Source: Sorangium aterium (GTDB lineage Bacteria; Myxococcota_A; Polyangia; Polyangiales; Polyangiaceae). From it: a DNA stretch of 64,000 nt. Positions 1-8,305 of this stretch are shown here, piece after piece (positions within the stretch are counted from its first letter, which is position 1; each line of letters begins with the position of its first letter). Under the pieces are notes generated by a model. That model was not told the DNA's origin and did no database searches. It was given only the letters and a program-made list of their open reading frames with translations. The stretch spans positions 186,001 to 250,000 of the forward strand of contig NZ_JAQNDK010000005.1 in the NCBI RefSeq assembly GCF_028368935.1, given 5' to 3'. The position numbers were made by a program, and so were the translations under genes.

Positions 1-2
1 CG

Positions 3-314
3 GCGAGGAAGGAACCGCAGACGGCGGACTGCAGCACAGGGCTGCAGGTCCCTCATGGCGCGCGGTCGCTGCGGTCGTCCGATGGCAGCGCTGTGCGCAG
101 GCCGAGCGAGCCGGTCGCGGAGACGGGTGACGGGCAGTCTCGGGAAGATGAGTCGGAAGATCGACCGACGATTCCGTCGTTGAGCCCGCTCGAAGCGGAA
201 GCGGAGCTCTCCGACGATTCCGAGGCGACTGTCGTTGATCCGCCAGCGTTCCCGGAGGACATCACCACGGTCGTTCAGGGCGAAGGTCGCGCTCGAGGCG
301 GCGACAAGAGCTGA
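3..314 (+). CDS. 3' end of an unidentified acidic protein (5' truncated)
   Basis: The frame is open from the left edge of the window to a TGA at 312-314, so the N-terminus lies outside. The visible 103 residues are rich in Ser, Asp, Glu and Pro, with no hydrophobic segment and no recognisable domain. It looks like the disordered acidic tail of a larger protein. A GTG at 93 could start a 73-residue protein, but the open frame upstream and the lack of a ribosome site favour a truncated gene. It ends 24 bases before the ABC ATPase gene, so the two are probably co-transcribed. Function cannot be assigned. Confidence 0.5.
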   Translation, partial: ARKEPQTADCSTGLQVPHGARSLRSSDGSAVRRPSEPVAETGDGQSREDESEDRPTIPSLSPLEAEAELSDDSEATVVDPPAFPEDITTVVQGEGRARGGDKS

Positions 315-338
315 CGGGAACGCGAGCGCAGGAGCGAG

Positions 339-995
339 GTGAGCGCTGTGAGGACGATCGAGCGCGTGGTGGCCCGTGGCGTCGTGAAGACCTACGGAGC
401 GACGGCGGCGTTGCGCGGAGTGAACGCGACGATCGAGGCAGGGCGATTGACGCTCATCGAGGGGGCGAACGGGTCCGGCAAATCGACGCTGCTCGGGATC
501 CTCGGGACCGTGATCCGTCCCACGTCGGGCGCTGTGAGCTACGAGCCGCTCGGCGACGATGCCGGGATGGCTCGCGGCACCATCGGCTGGCTGTCCCACG
601 AGTCGCTGGCGTACCCGGACCTCTCCGGTCGGCAGAACGTCGAGCTGGCGGCCGGCTTCCACGGGCTCGACGCGCACGAAGCGTGGCGTCATGCCGAGGA
701 GCGCTTCGAGCTCGGGAGCTTTGCGCTAAGGCCGCTCCGCACGTGTTCGCGCGGCCAGCGGCAACGAATCGCGCTCGCGCGAGCGCTGGTGCACCACCCG
801 TCGCTGGTGCTGCTGGATGAGCCGACCACGGGTCTTGACCGCGGCGGCGTCGCGCGACTCCTCACGGTCGTGGAGGCGGAGGTCGAGCGAGGGGCCGCGG
901 TGGTCGTGGTGTCCCACGAGCCGGAGGTCTTCCGAGAGCGGGCGGCTGCCCGTCTGGTGCTGGAGCGGGGTCGCGTCGTCACCGACGCTCCCTGA
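339..995 (+). CDS. ABC transporter ATP-binding protein, CcmA-like
   Basis: A 218-residue ABC ATPase, the usual size for a stand-alone subunit. Walker A is GANGSGKST, Walker B is LVLLDEPTTGLD and the switch histidine is in VVVSHE. The signature reads CSRGQRQR, so the usual LSGGQ start is changed. The segment WLSHESLAYPDLSGRQNVEL resembles CcmA, the cytosolic ATPase of the heme exporter used in cytochrome c maturation. No ccmB or ccmC follows here, so the CcmA assignment rests on the protein alone; a generic exporter ATPase is the alternative. The GTG start has GGAG 5 bases upstream. It follows the truncated gene by 24 bases and converges on bioD. Confidence 0.8.
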   Translation: MSAVRTIERVVARGVVKTYGATAALRGVNATIEAGRLTLIEGANGSGKSTLLGILGTVIRPTSGAVSYEPLGDDAGMARGTIGWLSHESLAYPDLSGRQNVELAAGFHGLDAHEAWRHAEERFELGSFALRPLRTCSRGQRQRIALARALVHHPSLVLLDEPTTGLDRGGVARLLTVVEAEVERGAAVVVVSHEPEVFRERAAARLVLERGRVVTDAP

Positions 996-1142
996 CGACG
1001 CGCACCGATCTTTCGGAAGTCCCGCGAACCCACCGAGCGTGTTCTCGGACCGGAGCTCAGGACCAGGTACTCGGGTCCGGTAGCCCGGCTTGATTTCTCA
1101 CGACGTCGAGGCTGGCCACCCCTCGAACGTGACGATGTCTCG

Positions 1143-1841
1143 TTAGGACATTGCGAGGCGTGCCAGGGCGACCTGCGCCGCGGCGAGTGAAGCCGGTGCG
1201 GTTGGAGCCGCGCGCGGCATCACCACCGCGCCGGAAGCGATGCCGAGCGCGGCAAGCTCCCCCGCGTTTGTGCCAGTCGATGCGTCGGGCGCTGCCGGCG
1301 GGTTCAGCACGATCACGGCTGGCGGAAGACCAGGAGCGAGCGCACGGAGGGCGAGCGTGCAGCAAGCGACCTCGTGAAGGATGCCTAGCCGGTCGAGGCC
1401 GACCAGCACGACGGCATCGGGGGAGAGTGCGCGCACGAGGTCTGCGTTCGTCAGTCCTGGTCCGAGCGGGGAGAGGAGCGCGCCGGCGCTCTCCACGATG
1501 GCAAGGGGAGCTGGCTGCCTGTCGACCCACGCGCCGGCGACCTCCAGCGAGATGGCGCGTCCGCAACGGCGCGCTGCCAGGTGAGGGGAGAGCGGCTCGG
1601 CGAAGCGGTAGGGTGCTGGCTCGGGTTGGACCGAGCTGACGAGCGCCAGGTGTTCGGCGTCGGTCGTCGAGGTGCCGTCGACGCCCGACTCGATGGGCTT
1701 CAAGCCGCAGACCTTGTTGCCGCGAGCTGCCAGCGCTGCGACCAGCGCGACCGACACGTGTGTCTTGCCCACCCCGGTCCCGGTTCCGACCACCGCGACC
1801 CGGATCCGTCCTGTTTCACGTGAAACAGGATGCCCCCTCAT
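1143..1841 (-). CDS. bioD: Dethiobiotin synthetase
   Basis: Catalyses ATP- and CO2-dependent closure of the ureido ring of 7,8-diaminopelargonic acid to dethiobiotin, the penultimate step of biotin synthesis, in the cytosol. The 232-residue length is normal for the family. Near the N-terminus it has the P-loop GTGTGVGKTH (Lys26), then KPIESG, typical of BioD, and later a conserved VESAGALLSP segment. The ATG at 1841 overlaps the bioF stop in an ATGA, so translation is coupled to bioF. Codons 6-10 (Val-Ser-Arg-Glu-Thr) are the reading of a perfect parS site, an unusual constraint on this part of the gene. Residues before the P-loop are poorly conserved in the family and tolerate this. Confidence 0.93.
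   Translation of the reverse strand: MRGHPVSRETGRIRVAVVGTGTGVGKTHVSVALVAALAARGNKVCGLKPIESGVDGTSTTDAEHLALVSSVQPEPAPYRFAEPLSPHLAARRCGRAISLEVAGAWVDRQPAPLAIVESAGALLSPLGPGLTNADLVRALSPDAVVLVGLDRLGILHEVACCTLALRALAPGLPPAVIVLNPPAAPDASTGTNAGELAALGIASGAVVMPRAAPTAPASLAAAQVALARLAMS
1812..1827. promoter_or_regulatory. parS site (ParB-binding centromere-like palindrome)
   Basis: The sequence TGTTTCACGTGAAACA is a perfect 16-bp palindrome and matches the widely conserved bacterial parS consensus at every position. ParB binds parS, loads as a CTP-dependent clamp and recruits SMC for origin segregation. The site lies in the 5' coding region of bioD. Such intragenic parS sites are common, and most are near the replication origin. 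No parA or parB gene is in the window, and I saw no second full-length site. Confidence 0.9.
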
Positions 1842-3004
1842 CGTATCGCCTCCCGGAACCCTGCGAGGGCACGCTCGACGTCCGACTCGGAGAGCGACGC
1901 GTTCGCCACGATACGGAGCCGCGACGTGCCCGCCGGCACCGTCGGCGGCCGGATCGCCTGGACGAGGACGCCCTCGCTCGCGAGGCGTCGAGACATCTCC
2001 ACCGCGGCCCCCGTCGACTTCAGAATCCACGGGAGGATCGGGCCCGAGGAGGCAGGAAGCAGCTCGGCCCCCAGCGCCTGCAGACCGGAGCGAAGCCGGC
2101 GGGTGAGCAGCGCCAGGCGCGCCCGAGCCGGGTCGTCCGCGGCGGCGCGGCGGACCCGCTCCGCTGCAGCGAGCGCCACCACCGGGCTGATGCCTGTCGA
2201 GTAAACGAAGCTCCTGGCACGGTTCCACAGGTAAGTTCGCAACGTCGAGGAGCCCGCCACGAAGGCGCCGTGGAGTCCGAGCGACTTGCCGAGCGTGCCG
2301 ATGAGCACGTCGGGGCGAACCCCGACCTCGGCGCAGAGGCCAGCGCCGCGCGGTCCGAAGACACCCAGGGCGTGCGCCTCGTCCACGATCAACGCGGCAT
2401 CGTGGCGATCGCAGAGCTCACGCAGGCGGCGGAGGTCGGGGGTGTCGCCATCCATGCTGAAGAGCGATTCGGTCACCACCCACCGGCGGCGGGCGCCCCT
2501 GGCCCGCACGAGAGCGCTCTCGACCGCCTCCACGTCGACATGGCCCACGACCTCGACCGTCGCTCCCGAGAGACGGCATCCGTCGATGAGCGACGCGTGG
2601 TTCAGCGCGTCCGACACGACGACATCCCCCGGCCTGGCCAGCGCGGCGACGGTGCCGACGTTGGCCGCATACCCTGAGGAGAACAGCAGCGCCGCCTCCA
2701 CGCTCAACCAGGCGGCGATCTCCCTCTCGGCCATCAGATGGGCCTCGTGGGTCCCGCTCACCAGGCGGGACGCCCCCGCACCGCTCGCGGTTCCGACCTC
2801 GGAAGGCAAGGCGAGCCCGGCGTAGCCGAGGTAGTCGTTGGAGCACAGGACCAGCATTCGCGCTGGAGCCGGGGCCGCTGGAGGCGTGCGCAGTAGGCCG
2901 GCACGCTCCATCTCGGAGAGCTCGTCCTGGAGATGGCGAAGGGCGTTCACGCCTCCAGGCGCGGGGTTGAGGGCCTGGAAAGCTTCATCCATGGGTGCGG
3001 GCAT
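1838..3004 (-). CDS. bioF: 8-amino-7-oxononanoate synthase
   Basis: PLP-dependent alpha-oxoamine synthase that condenses pimeloyl thioester with L-alanine to form 8-amino-7-oxononanoate, the first committed ring-building step of biotin synthesis. 388 residues, standard length. Visible landmarks are SNDYLGYAG, GAGASRLVSGTH, the LFSSGYAANVGT loop, DEAHALGVFG (cofactor-binding Asp) and the Schiff-base Lys240 in GTLGKSLG. The frame is open far upstream, but the ATG at 3004 is chosen because it has GGAG 5-6 bases upstream and the protein then starts at the conserved domain. It is followed by bioD with a 4-base overlap, giving a bioF-bioD operon. bioA and bioB are not in the window. Confidence 0.93.
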   Translation of the reverse strand: MPAPMDEAFQALNPAPGGVNALRHLQDELSEMERAGLLRTPPAAPAPARMLVLCSNDYLGYAGLALPSEVGTASGAGASRLVSGTHEAHLMAEREIAAWLSVEAALLFSSGYAANVGTVAALARPGDVVVSDALNHASLIDGCRLSGATVEVVGHVDVEAVESALVRARGARRRWVVTESLFSMDGDTPDLRRLRELCDRHDAALIVDEAHALGVFGPRGAGLCAEVGVRPDVLIGTLGKSLGLHGAFVAGSSTLRTYLWNRARSFVYSTGISPVVALAAAERVRRAAADDPARARLALLTRRLRSGLQALGAELLPASSGPILPWILKSTGAAVEMSRRLASEGVLVQAIRPPTVPAGTSRLRIVANASLSESDVERALAGFREAIR

Positions 3005-3069
3005 GCCATCTCCAGTCAGTGGCAGGGGCCGATCGGCAGGACCGCCCCGCCATGTATGGGCACTCCAGC

Positions 3070-3399
3070 TCAGCGCGTGCTGTCGTTCGCTCCGCTGGAC
3101 GAGGGCGACTCCGGACCGGCGCCGAGGACCGCGTCGACCCGCTGCAGGATACGGCCAAATGCGTCCCGCGCGCGCCCTGCGATCGCCGACGCCCGGGTCC
3201 GCTCCTGCTCGAGATCGTGCGCGAGCGCGATGGCGGCGAGCAACATGGCCTGGGGGGTCACGGCACGGCCGGCGGGCACAACGGTAGCGAGCTTCTGATC
3301 GACGACCGCGGCGAGCCGCTGGAGCTCCTCGTCGCTCGCGGACGTCACCACGCGGTAGGTCTGACCTCCTACCCGTAGCTGCACTGTGCGGCGCGCCAT
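3070..3399 (-). CDS. zapA: Cell division protein ZapA
   Basis: A small (109-residue) FtsZ-associated protein that bundles protofilaments and stabilises the Z ring. The N-terminal half (VQLRVGGQTYRVVTSASDEE, then QRLAAVVDQKLATV) is the typical ZapA globular domain. It is followed by an Ala/Leu/Glu-rich helix that forms the tetramerising coiled coil. The C-terminal 20 residues are disordered. It lies 65 bases upstream of bioF on the same strand and could be co-transcribed with the biotin genes, although the functions are unrelated. The start is at an ATG with no competing upstream start. Confidence 0.85.
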   Translation of the reverse strand: MARRTVQLRVGGQTYRVVTSASDEELQRLAAVVDQKLATVVPAGRAVTPQAMLLAAIALAHDLEQERTRASAIAGRARDAFGRILQRVDAVLGAGPESPSSSGANDSTR

Positions 3400-3605
3400 T
3401 GCCCCCGGACGCTACCATGAACGCCAGCGGGCGCGCAGGGCGGGCTGCGCGGTGCGAACGGAGCGACTCACCCGCGACGGATGCGACGGACGGGACACAC
3501 GCGACGCACCAAAAACGAACTCAGGCCATCCTCACGCAGGGCGCAGGCTCTGCGCCGCAGAATTCAGGCGCGCTCCCCGCCAGCGCCCTGTAGCATGGCT
3601 CCATC

Positions 3606-4220
3606 ATGGCCACCGCGGGCCGCCCAGCTGCCTTGGTTGCCGCGCTCCTCGGAGCCCTTCTCCTCCACGGCACAGCCCGCGCCGAGCCCCAGGCGAGCGC
3701 CGGCGTCACCGTCGGCCTCGCCGGCGTTGGCCTCGATCGGCAGCTGTGGGACTCCACGGTCTTCCACGTCGGACTGCGCGGAGATGTCCTGTTCGGTCGC
3801 GCTGCCAACGCCGACTTCGGCGTCGGTCCCTACGCCGAGGTGCTCACCCACGCGTTCGATGAGATCCAGACCGGCGCTGGGGTCTCCGTGCTCGCGCCCA
3901 TCCACGACACGTTCCCCCTGGTCCTGTCCACCGGCGCCTACGGCCGGTGGAGCGGCGACGCCCGTGGCGTGGAGCCAGGGATCGCCGCCGCCATCTTCTG
4001 GGGCGGACGCAGCTACAACTTCCACTCGCGCTACGGGATGAGCACAGGGCTGCTCGCCCAGGTGCGGTTCGGGCTCGGCGGCTCGAAGGAGACCGCCGTC
4101 GTCCTCGCGGCGCAGCTCGATCTCGCGCTGCTCGCCCTCCCGTTCGTCTACCTCTTCGAGGCTGCGAAAGGGCCGTCACCCGAGGCAGCCCCGGTGCGCC
4201 GCGCCAAACCGGCGCCCTGA
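3606..4220 (+). CDS. Secreted or outer-membrane beta-barrel-like protein
   Basis: A 204-residue protein with a clear Sec signal peptide (residues 1-26, hydrophobic core LVAALLGALLLHG, cleavage expected after ARA). The mature part alternates polar and hydrophobic residues with many Gly and aromatic residues (FHVGLRGDVLFGR, YNFHSRYGMSTG), as in small outer-membrane beta-barrels. The tail is Pro/Ala/Lys-rich. I do not recognise a named family. It is transcribed divergently from zapA across a 206-base spacer and converges on the cysteine-rich lipoprotein-like gene. Copies of GGCGCC just past the stop may form weak hairpins. Confidence 0.7.
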   Translation: MATAGRPAALVAALLGALLLHGTARAEPQASAGVTVGLAGVGLDRQLWDSTVFHVGLRGDVLFGRAANADFGVGPYAEVLTHAFDEIQTGAGVSVLAPIHDTFPLVLSTGAYGRWSGDARGVEPGIAAAIFWGGRSYNFHSRYGMSTGLLAQVRFGLGGSKETAVVLAAQLDLALLALPFVYLFEAAKGPSPEAAPVRRAKPAP

Positions 4221-4255
4221 AGGCGCCTCGATCCGGCGCCTGCTGGGGAGCGCCT

Positions 4256-5035
4256 CTACAGGCCGAAGCTTGCGATGTGATCGGCGCAGGGCTGACCGAG
4301 GTCGCGACAGTCCTGAGGACCCCGGGCGCCAGGGCAGGCACCCTCGAGCTCCTTGGCGTCCTCGCACTCCTCGTTCGCGGAGCTGGAGCAGCAGTCCGGC
4401 GGCGACGTGTCGACGCATCGGCTGCAGGCGAAGCAGACCCTGACGGGGTAGGTCCACTCCTTGGTCTCGACCTCCTGGCCACCCAGCGTCCTGCCGCGCA
4501 ACACCACCGTCGCCCACACCTGGATGTCGCGCCGGAGCTGCGCGGCCTGCACGCGCAAGGTGTCCATCGTGGCGCCGTCGATCAGGAGGACCTCGGTGCA
4601 GTTGTAGCCGGGGTCGCCGGACGTGCTCGGGTCGACCGCGCCGGTGATCGGAACGACGTATCCCGGCGTCACGTCGTTGCCCTCGATGTCGGCGACGCGG
4701 ACCTCGGCCTCGTAGAGCTGGACGCGGGACGTCTCCGTGCGGAGGACGTCCGGGTCGCCGCGCTCTACGATCTGGTTGCCCACCAGGAGCATCGCGCTGT
4801 GGCTGCCCGCATAGGCCGAGTCCACCGCGTCCTCGGTCCAGAACGGTTCGCTGGGACCGCAGCTCACGGTGCAGTCTCCCGTCTCTGCCATCCGCATGCG
4901 GATGAACAGGCTGCTCTCGTTGTCGGCGCACGCAGGCCCGAGCAGGCCACCCGACGTCGCGAGCAGCGCGAGCGCGCACAACCTCCTCGCGAGGCTGGGC
5001 GTTGCGTTCACGGACCCTTCTCCTTCATCAGTCAT
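4256..5035 (-). CDS. Cysteine-rich secreted/lipoprotein-like protein
   Basis: A 259-residue exported protein of unknown function. The first 37 residues form a signal sequence (LCALALLATSGGLLGPACA); the Cys may be a lipoprotein acylation site, though the preceding GPA is not a strong lipobox. The last third is rich in Cys (CFACSRC, DCCSS, ECEDAKE), suggesting disulfides or a metal site outside the cytoplasm. The start at 5035 has GGAGG 9 bases upstream; an upstream ATG at 5065 and a longer open frame lack a ribosome site. Cys-rich secreted proteins of this kind are frequent in myxobacteria. Confidence 0.65.
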   Translation of the reverse strand: MTDEGEGSVNATPSLARRLCALALLATSGGLLGPACADNESSLFIRMRMAETGDCTVSCGPSEPFWTEDAVDSAYAGSHSAMLLVGNQIVERGDPDVLRTETSRVQLYEAEVRVADIEGNDVTPGYVVPITGAVDPSTSGDPGYNCTEVLLIDGATMDTLRVQAAQLRRDIQVWATVVLRGRTLGGQEVETKEWTYPVRVCFACSRCVDTSPPDCCSSSANEECEDAKELEGACPGARGPQDCRDLGQPCADHIASFGL

Positions 5036-5270
5036 GTCCAACGCCTCCACCGCGGAAATGAACATCAGCAGCGAACAATGAGAGCCGCCGATGCAAGTCG
5101 ACCTGCCGGATCGTACTGCGCGAGCCGACCCACGGCCGGGGCGAAAAGAGTAGCGGGTCAGGCCGCCGACCGGCAAATTCGCGATGGCCGTCGCCGCCCG
5201 AAGAGCGACATCACCCCGCCTCGCGGGAACCACGCGTGAGCTCCAGATACGCTACGATGCCGCCGGCCAG

Positions 5271-5609
5271 ATGAGCAAACCCGAGGAGAGCGGCGCCGTC
5301 GGCGAGTGGAGTCGCCTCGCGATCACCGAGCGCGCCGAAGGCGTCCGCATCTCGGTCCAGGTGCGTCCGAAGTCGTCGCGCTCGGCCATCGTCGGGGTGC
5401 GCGAGGGCGCGCTCGACGTGTCGTTGACCGCGCCGCCCGTGGATGGCGCCGCCAACGCGGAGCTCGTCAAGCTGCTCTCGCGCGCGCTCGACGTGCGCCA
5501 GAGCGATGTCCAGATCGCCCTCGGCGCGAGCGGCAGGAGCAAGGTCGTCGCCGTCCGCGGGCTCAAGGAAGCCGAGGCGCGAAAGCGGCTCGCCGGGGCG
5601 AAGCGATGA
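5271..5609 (+). CDS. DUF167 (YggU-family) protein
   Basis: A 112-residue protein of the small alpha/beta DUF167 family. The family core is visible: RISVQVRPKSSRSAIVGV, then LDVSLTAPPVDGAANAELVKLL and a closing GRSKVVAVRGL. The biochemical role of the family is not established. Its stop codon overlaps the dapF start (ATGA at 5606-5609), so translation of the two is coupled. It is the first gene of a tight run continuing through dapF and two signalling proteins. An upstream in-frame start at 5184 adds sequence outside the domain and is less likely. Confidence 0.85.
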   Translation: MSKPEESGAVGEWSRLAITERAEGVRISVQVRPKSSRSAIVGVREGALDVSLTAPPVDGAANAELVKLLSRALDVRQSDVQIALGASGRSKVVAVRGLKEAEARKRLAGAKR

Positions 5610-6403
5610 AGGAAAACGTCGTCCGGTTCGAGAAGTGGGAAGGTCTTGGCAACGACTTCATCCTGGTCGAGGCGGTCCCGATGACCGCCGAGGCGGCGCG
5701 GCGCCTCTGCGACAGGCGGTTCGGCATCGGCGCCGACGGCGTGCTCGTGATCGATCGCGAGCAGCCGCGCATGCAGGTCTGGAACGCCGACGGGAGCCGC
5801 CCCGAGATGTGCGGCAACGGGATCCGCTGCGTCGCGGCTTATCTCGTCTCCCGCGGCACCCCTCAGAAGGCGCTCACCATCGCGACCGACGCCGGCGACA
5901 AGCGGTGCGAGGTCACACGGGCGGGCGATCGCTTCGACGTGCTCGTCGGCATGGGCCGGGCCCGCATGGGCGAGACGCTCGTCGTCACGGCGCTCGGCGC
6001 GGAGCACCGGTTCGCCACCGTCGACGTCGGCAACCCGCACGCGGTGACGTTCGATCCCTACACGGAGGACGCGATCGATGAGCTCGGGCCGATCGTCGCG
6101 ACCACGCCCGCCGAAGGCGTCAACGTCGAGTTTTGCCGCGTTCGACCTGCCGAGCACGGCGAGGCAGCGCGCATCGACGTGACCGTCTGGGAGCGCGGCG
6201 TGGGCCGCACGCTCGCGTGCGGCACGGGCGCCTGCGCCGCAGCGGCCGCGGCGTGCGCGCAGGGCCGCGCGCCGTACGGAGCACCGCTCCGCCTGGCGCT
6301 GCCGGGCGGCTCGCTGCGTATCACCGTCGCGCCCGGATCCCTGGAGCTGCTCATGCAAGGCCCGGCGCGCCGGGCGTTCTCGGGCGAGGTGGTGATCGCG
6401 TGA
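5606..6403 (+). CDS. dapF: Diaminopimelate epimerase
   Basis: Interconverts LL- and meso-diaminopimelate without cofactor, supplying meso-DAP for peptidoglycan and lysine. The 265-residue protein has both halves of the pseudo-symmetric fold and both catalytic cysteines: Cys69 in MCGNGIRC and Cys205 in ACGTGACA. The N-terminal KWEGLGNDFILVE and the VDVGNPHAVTF segment are also typical. It overlaps DUF167 by ATGA and the following signalling gene by GTGA (6400-6403). The operon thus ties a cell-wall precursor enzyme to a regulatory protein. Confidence 0.95.
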   Translation: MKENVVRFEKWEGLGNDFILVEAVPMTAEAARRLCDRRFGIGADGVLVIDREQPRMQVWNADGSRPEMCGNGIRCVAAYLVSRGTPQKALTIATDAGDKRCEVTRAGDRFDVLVGMGRARMGETLVVTALGAEHRFATVDVGNPHAVTFDPYTEDAIDELGPIVATTPAEGVNVEFCRVRPAEHGEAARIDVTVWERGVGRTLACGTGACAAAAAACAQGRAPYGAPLRLALPGGSLRITVAPGSLELLMQGPARRAFSGEVVIA

Positions 6404-8286
6404 CCGCCTCGCTCGAGGGGGTCTGGAGTCCTGGCCGGGCGCCGGCCCACGAGTTCTCGCTCAAGGTGCTCGCCGTCATCGCCGACGAGGCGACGCGCAC
6501 GCTGTTCTCGCGCGTCATCACGTCCGATGAGCTGCTGCTCGCCGGCGATCTCGCCGAGGGGATCGTCCTTGCCGAGACCGCCGCGCCCGACATCGCCTTC
6601 ATCGACGTCGGGCTCGGGGACGGGGCCGGCCTCGCCATGGTCCACCACCTGAAGGCCCTCGCGTCCGAGGCCACCGTCTTCGCGCTGGCGACGAGGGCGG
6701 AGCTCGAGGCGGGCGCCCATGCGGTCGCGCTCGGCGGCGCCGGGCTCTTCCTGCTGCCCCTCGGCGGGGACGAGGTGCTGAACGCGGTCGGCTCGGTGCG
6801 CCTGCGCTTCGCCGAGCGGGCTCTCCGGATGCAGCTCGAGCAGGAATCCGCGCGCAGCGCGCGCGCGGCCGGGTGGATCGCCCGCTTGGCCGAGCTCGCC
6901 GACGCGCGCGACCGCACGGCGGCGGCCCAGCAGCTCGCCGAGGTGTTCGTCGAGGCGACGGGCGCGGCGGCAGCCGCCGTGTACCTGACCGCCGGAGAGC
7001 GCTCCAGCGAGCTGGTCCGCTCCGCGGCGATGGGGCCGCTCGAGCGCGCGCCCGCCTACGGGACCGAGACCGACATCCTCGATTTCGCCCGGCGCGAGCA
7101 GCTCATCGTCGTCCCGCTGGCTCTCCGCAAGCTCGCCGCAGGGCACCTCCTTCTCCAGAAGGAGCCTGGCCGCAGCTCCGCGTTCCCTTCGGTCAGGCGC
7201 CCGGACAGCGCCGCCTCGACCCCGCGGCGCGCCCCCCTCCTCGACGGCCTGGTCAAGCTCCTCGCCACGCAGGCGACGACGGCGCTCGCCCTCCTCGGCG
7301 AACGCGAGCGCTCGACGGGCGGCGCAGCGATGAAGGATCCGGCGTCGAGCGCTTACTCGTTCGCCTACTACGTCGATGTCGCCGGCCGGGAGATCGACAA
7401 GGCCAGGCGGTACGGCCGCCGGTTCACGATCGCGACCATCGTGATCGAGCCTGACGCGGCAGCCGCACCGGAGCGCCCAGGCGACCTCGCCTTCTGGAGG
7501 ATCACGCCGGCGCCCCCTGCCAACACGCACAACCCGGGTCAGGTTGTCGAGCACCTGCTCCGCGCCGTGCGCGACACCGACATCCTGGCCCGCGTCGATG
7601 AGAACGAGTTCCACCTGCTGATGCCGGAGACGGCCGCCCTGGAGGCTCACGCCTGCCATCGACGGATGCTCTCCAACGTCGCCGAGAGCGAGAAGCGGGC
7701 CGGGTACCTTCCGAAGGGGCTGCTCGTCGGCGTCGCCACGTTCCCCCATGACGGCCAGAGCCTCGCTCAGCTGCTCCGCATCGCCCGGCGGCGGGCCGAC
7801 GCCACCAAGTCCTCGATCGTCCATCGCATCCCTCAGGATCGGCGGAGCATGGGCGAGATCATCAACCTCCTCTTCCGGGAGTCCCCCGCGCCCGGTGGAG
7901 CTTCCGCGATCTCGGCGCCCCGCGCGCTCGATCTGTCGGTGTCCGATACGATCCTGCTCGCGACGTCGGTCGTCAGGAACGCGCTCCGCGGGGGCGCGGT
8001 GTTCGTGCTGGTCGCTCACCACGACGGGCTGAGCCTGGGAGCGCAGGTCAAGGCGCTGCTGGCCTCGCCGCGCGACGACGTGGTGGTGCACACCGTCGAT
8101 CTCCGCTCCTCGCCTGGGTGCGACGACATCGAGGCGCTCTGTGTCCTCGCGGAGCACGGCGCGTATGCCCTGATCGGGCGTAACCAGGGGGGCTTCGTGA
8201 AGGGTATCCACGCCGCCGATCCGCTGCTCGCGGACTTCCTCGCGGAGCGGCTTGGCCGCGCGGCCGGGTTGCGGGTCTTCGGCTGA
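6400..8286 (+). CDS. Receiver-GAF-degenerate GGDEF signalling protein
   Basis: A 628-residue cytosolic regulator. Residues about 20-140 resemble a receiver, with Asp in APDIAFIDVG at the phosphoryl position. A GAF-like segment (about 170-310) follows. Then comes a GGDEF-family domain starting near YYVDVAGREIDKARRYGRR. The catalytic GGDEF motif is replaced by DENEF (residues 400-404), so cyclase activity is unlikely. The inhibitory I-site RxxD is kept as RDTD (391-394) with the correct five-residue spacing, which predicts c-di-GMP binding. SgmT of Myxococcus and PopA of Caulobacter are known receptors of this kind. The C-terminal 150 residues are not assigned. GTG start overlapping the dapF stop, so coupled. 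Confidence 0.8.
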   Translation: MTASLEGVWSPGRAPAHEFSLKVLAVIADEATRTLFSRVITSDELLLAGDLAEGIVLAETAAPDIAFIDVGLGDGAGLAMVHHLKALASEATVFALATRAELEAGAHAVALGGAGLFLLPLGGDEVLNAVGSVRLRFAERALRMQLEQESARSARAAGWIARLAELADARDRTAAAQQLAEVFVEATGAAAAAVYLTAGERSSELVRSAAMGPLERAPAYGTETDILDFARREQLIVVPLALRKLAAGHLLLQKEPGRSSAFPSVRRPDSAASTPRRAPLLDGLVKLLATQATTALALLGERERSTGGAAMKDPASSAYSFAYYVDVAGREIDKARRYGRRFTIATIVIEPDAAAAPERPGDLAFWRITPAPPANTHNPGQVVEHLLRAVRDTDILARVDENEFHLLMPETAALEAHACHRRMLSNVAESEKRAGYLPKGLLVGVATFPHDGQSLAQLLRIARRRADATKSSIVHRIPQDRRSMGEIINLLFRESPAPGGASAISAPRALDLSVSDTILLATSVVRNALRGGAVFVLVAHHDGLSLGAQVKALLASPRDDVVVHTVDLRSSPGCDDIEALCVLAEHGAYALIGRNQGGFVKGIHAADPLLADFLAERLGRAAGLRVFG

Positions 8287-8305
8287 CTCGGAGGGCGCCG
8301 ATCCA

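Noticed and set aside
1753-1764. GACACGTGTG, considered as a second parS half-site
   Set aside because: Lacks the TGTTTC/GAAACA arms; only the CACGTG core is present.
6133-6399. N-terminal extension of the GGDEF-like protein
   Set aside because: This part is out-of-frame sequence inside dapF and Arg/Gly-rich; the GTG at 6400 overlapping the dapF stop is the better start.
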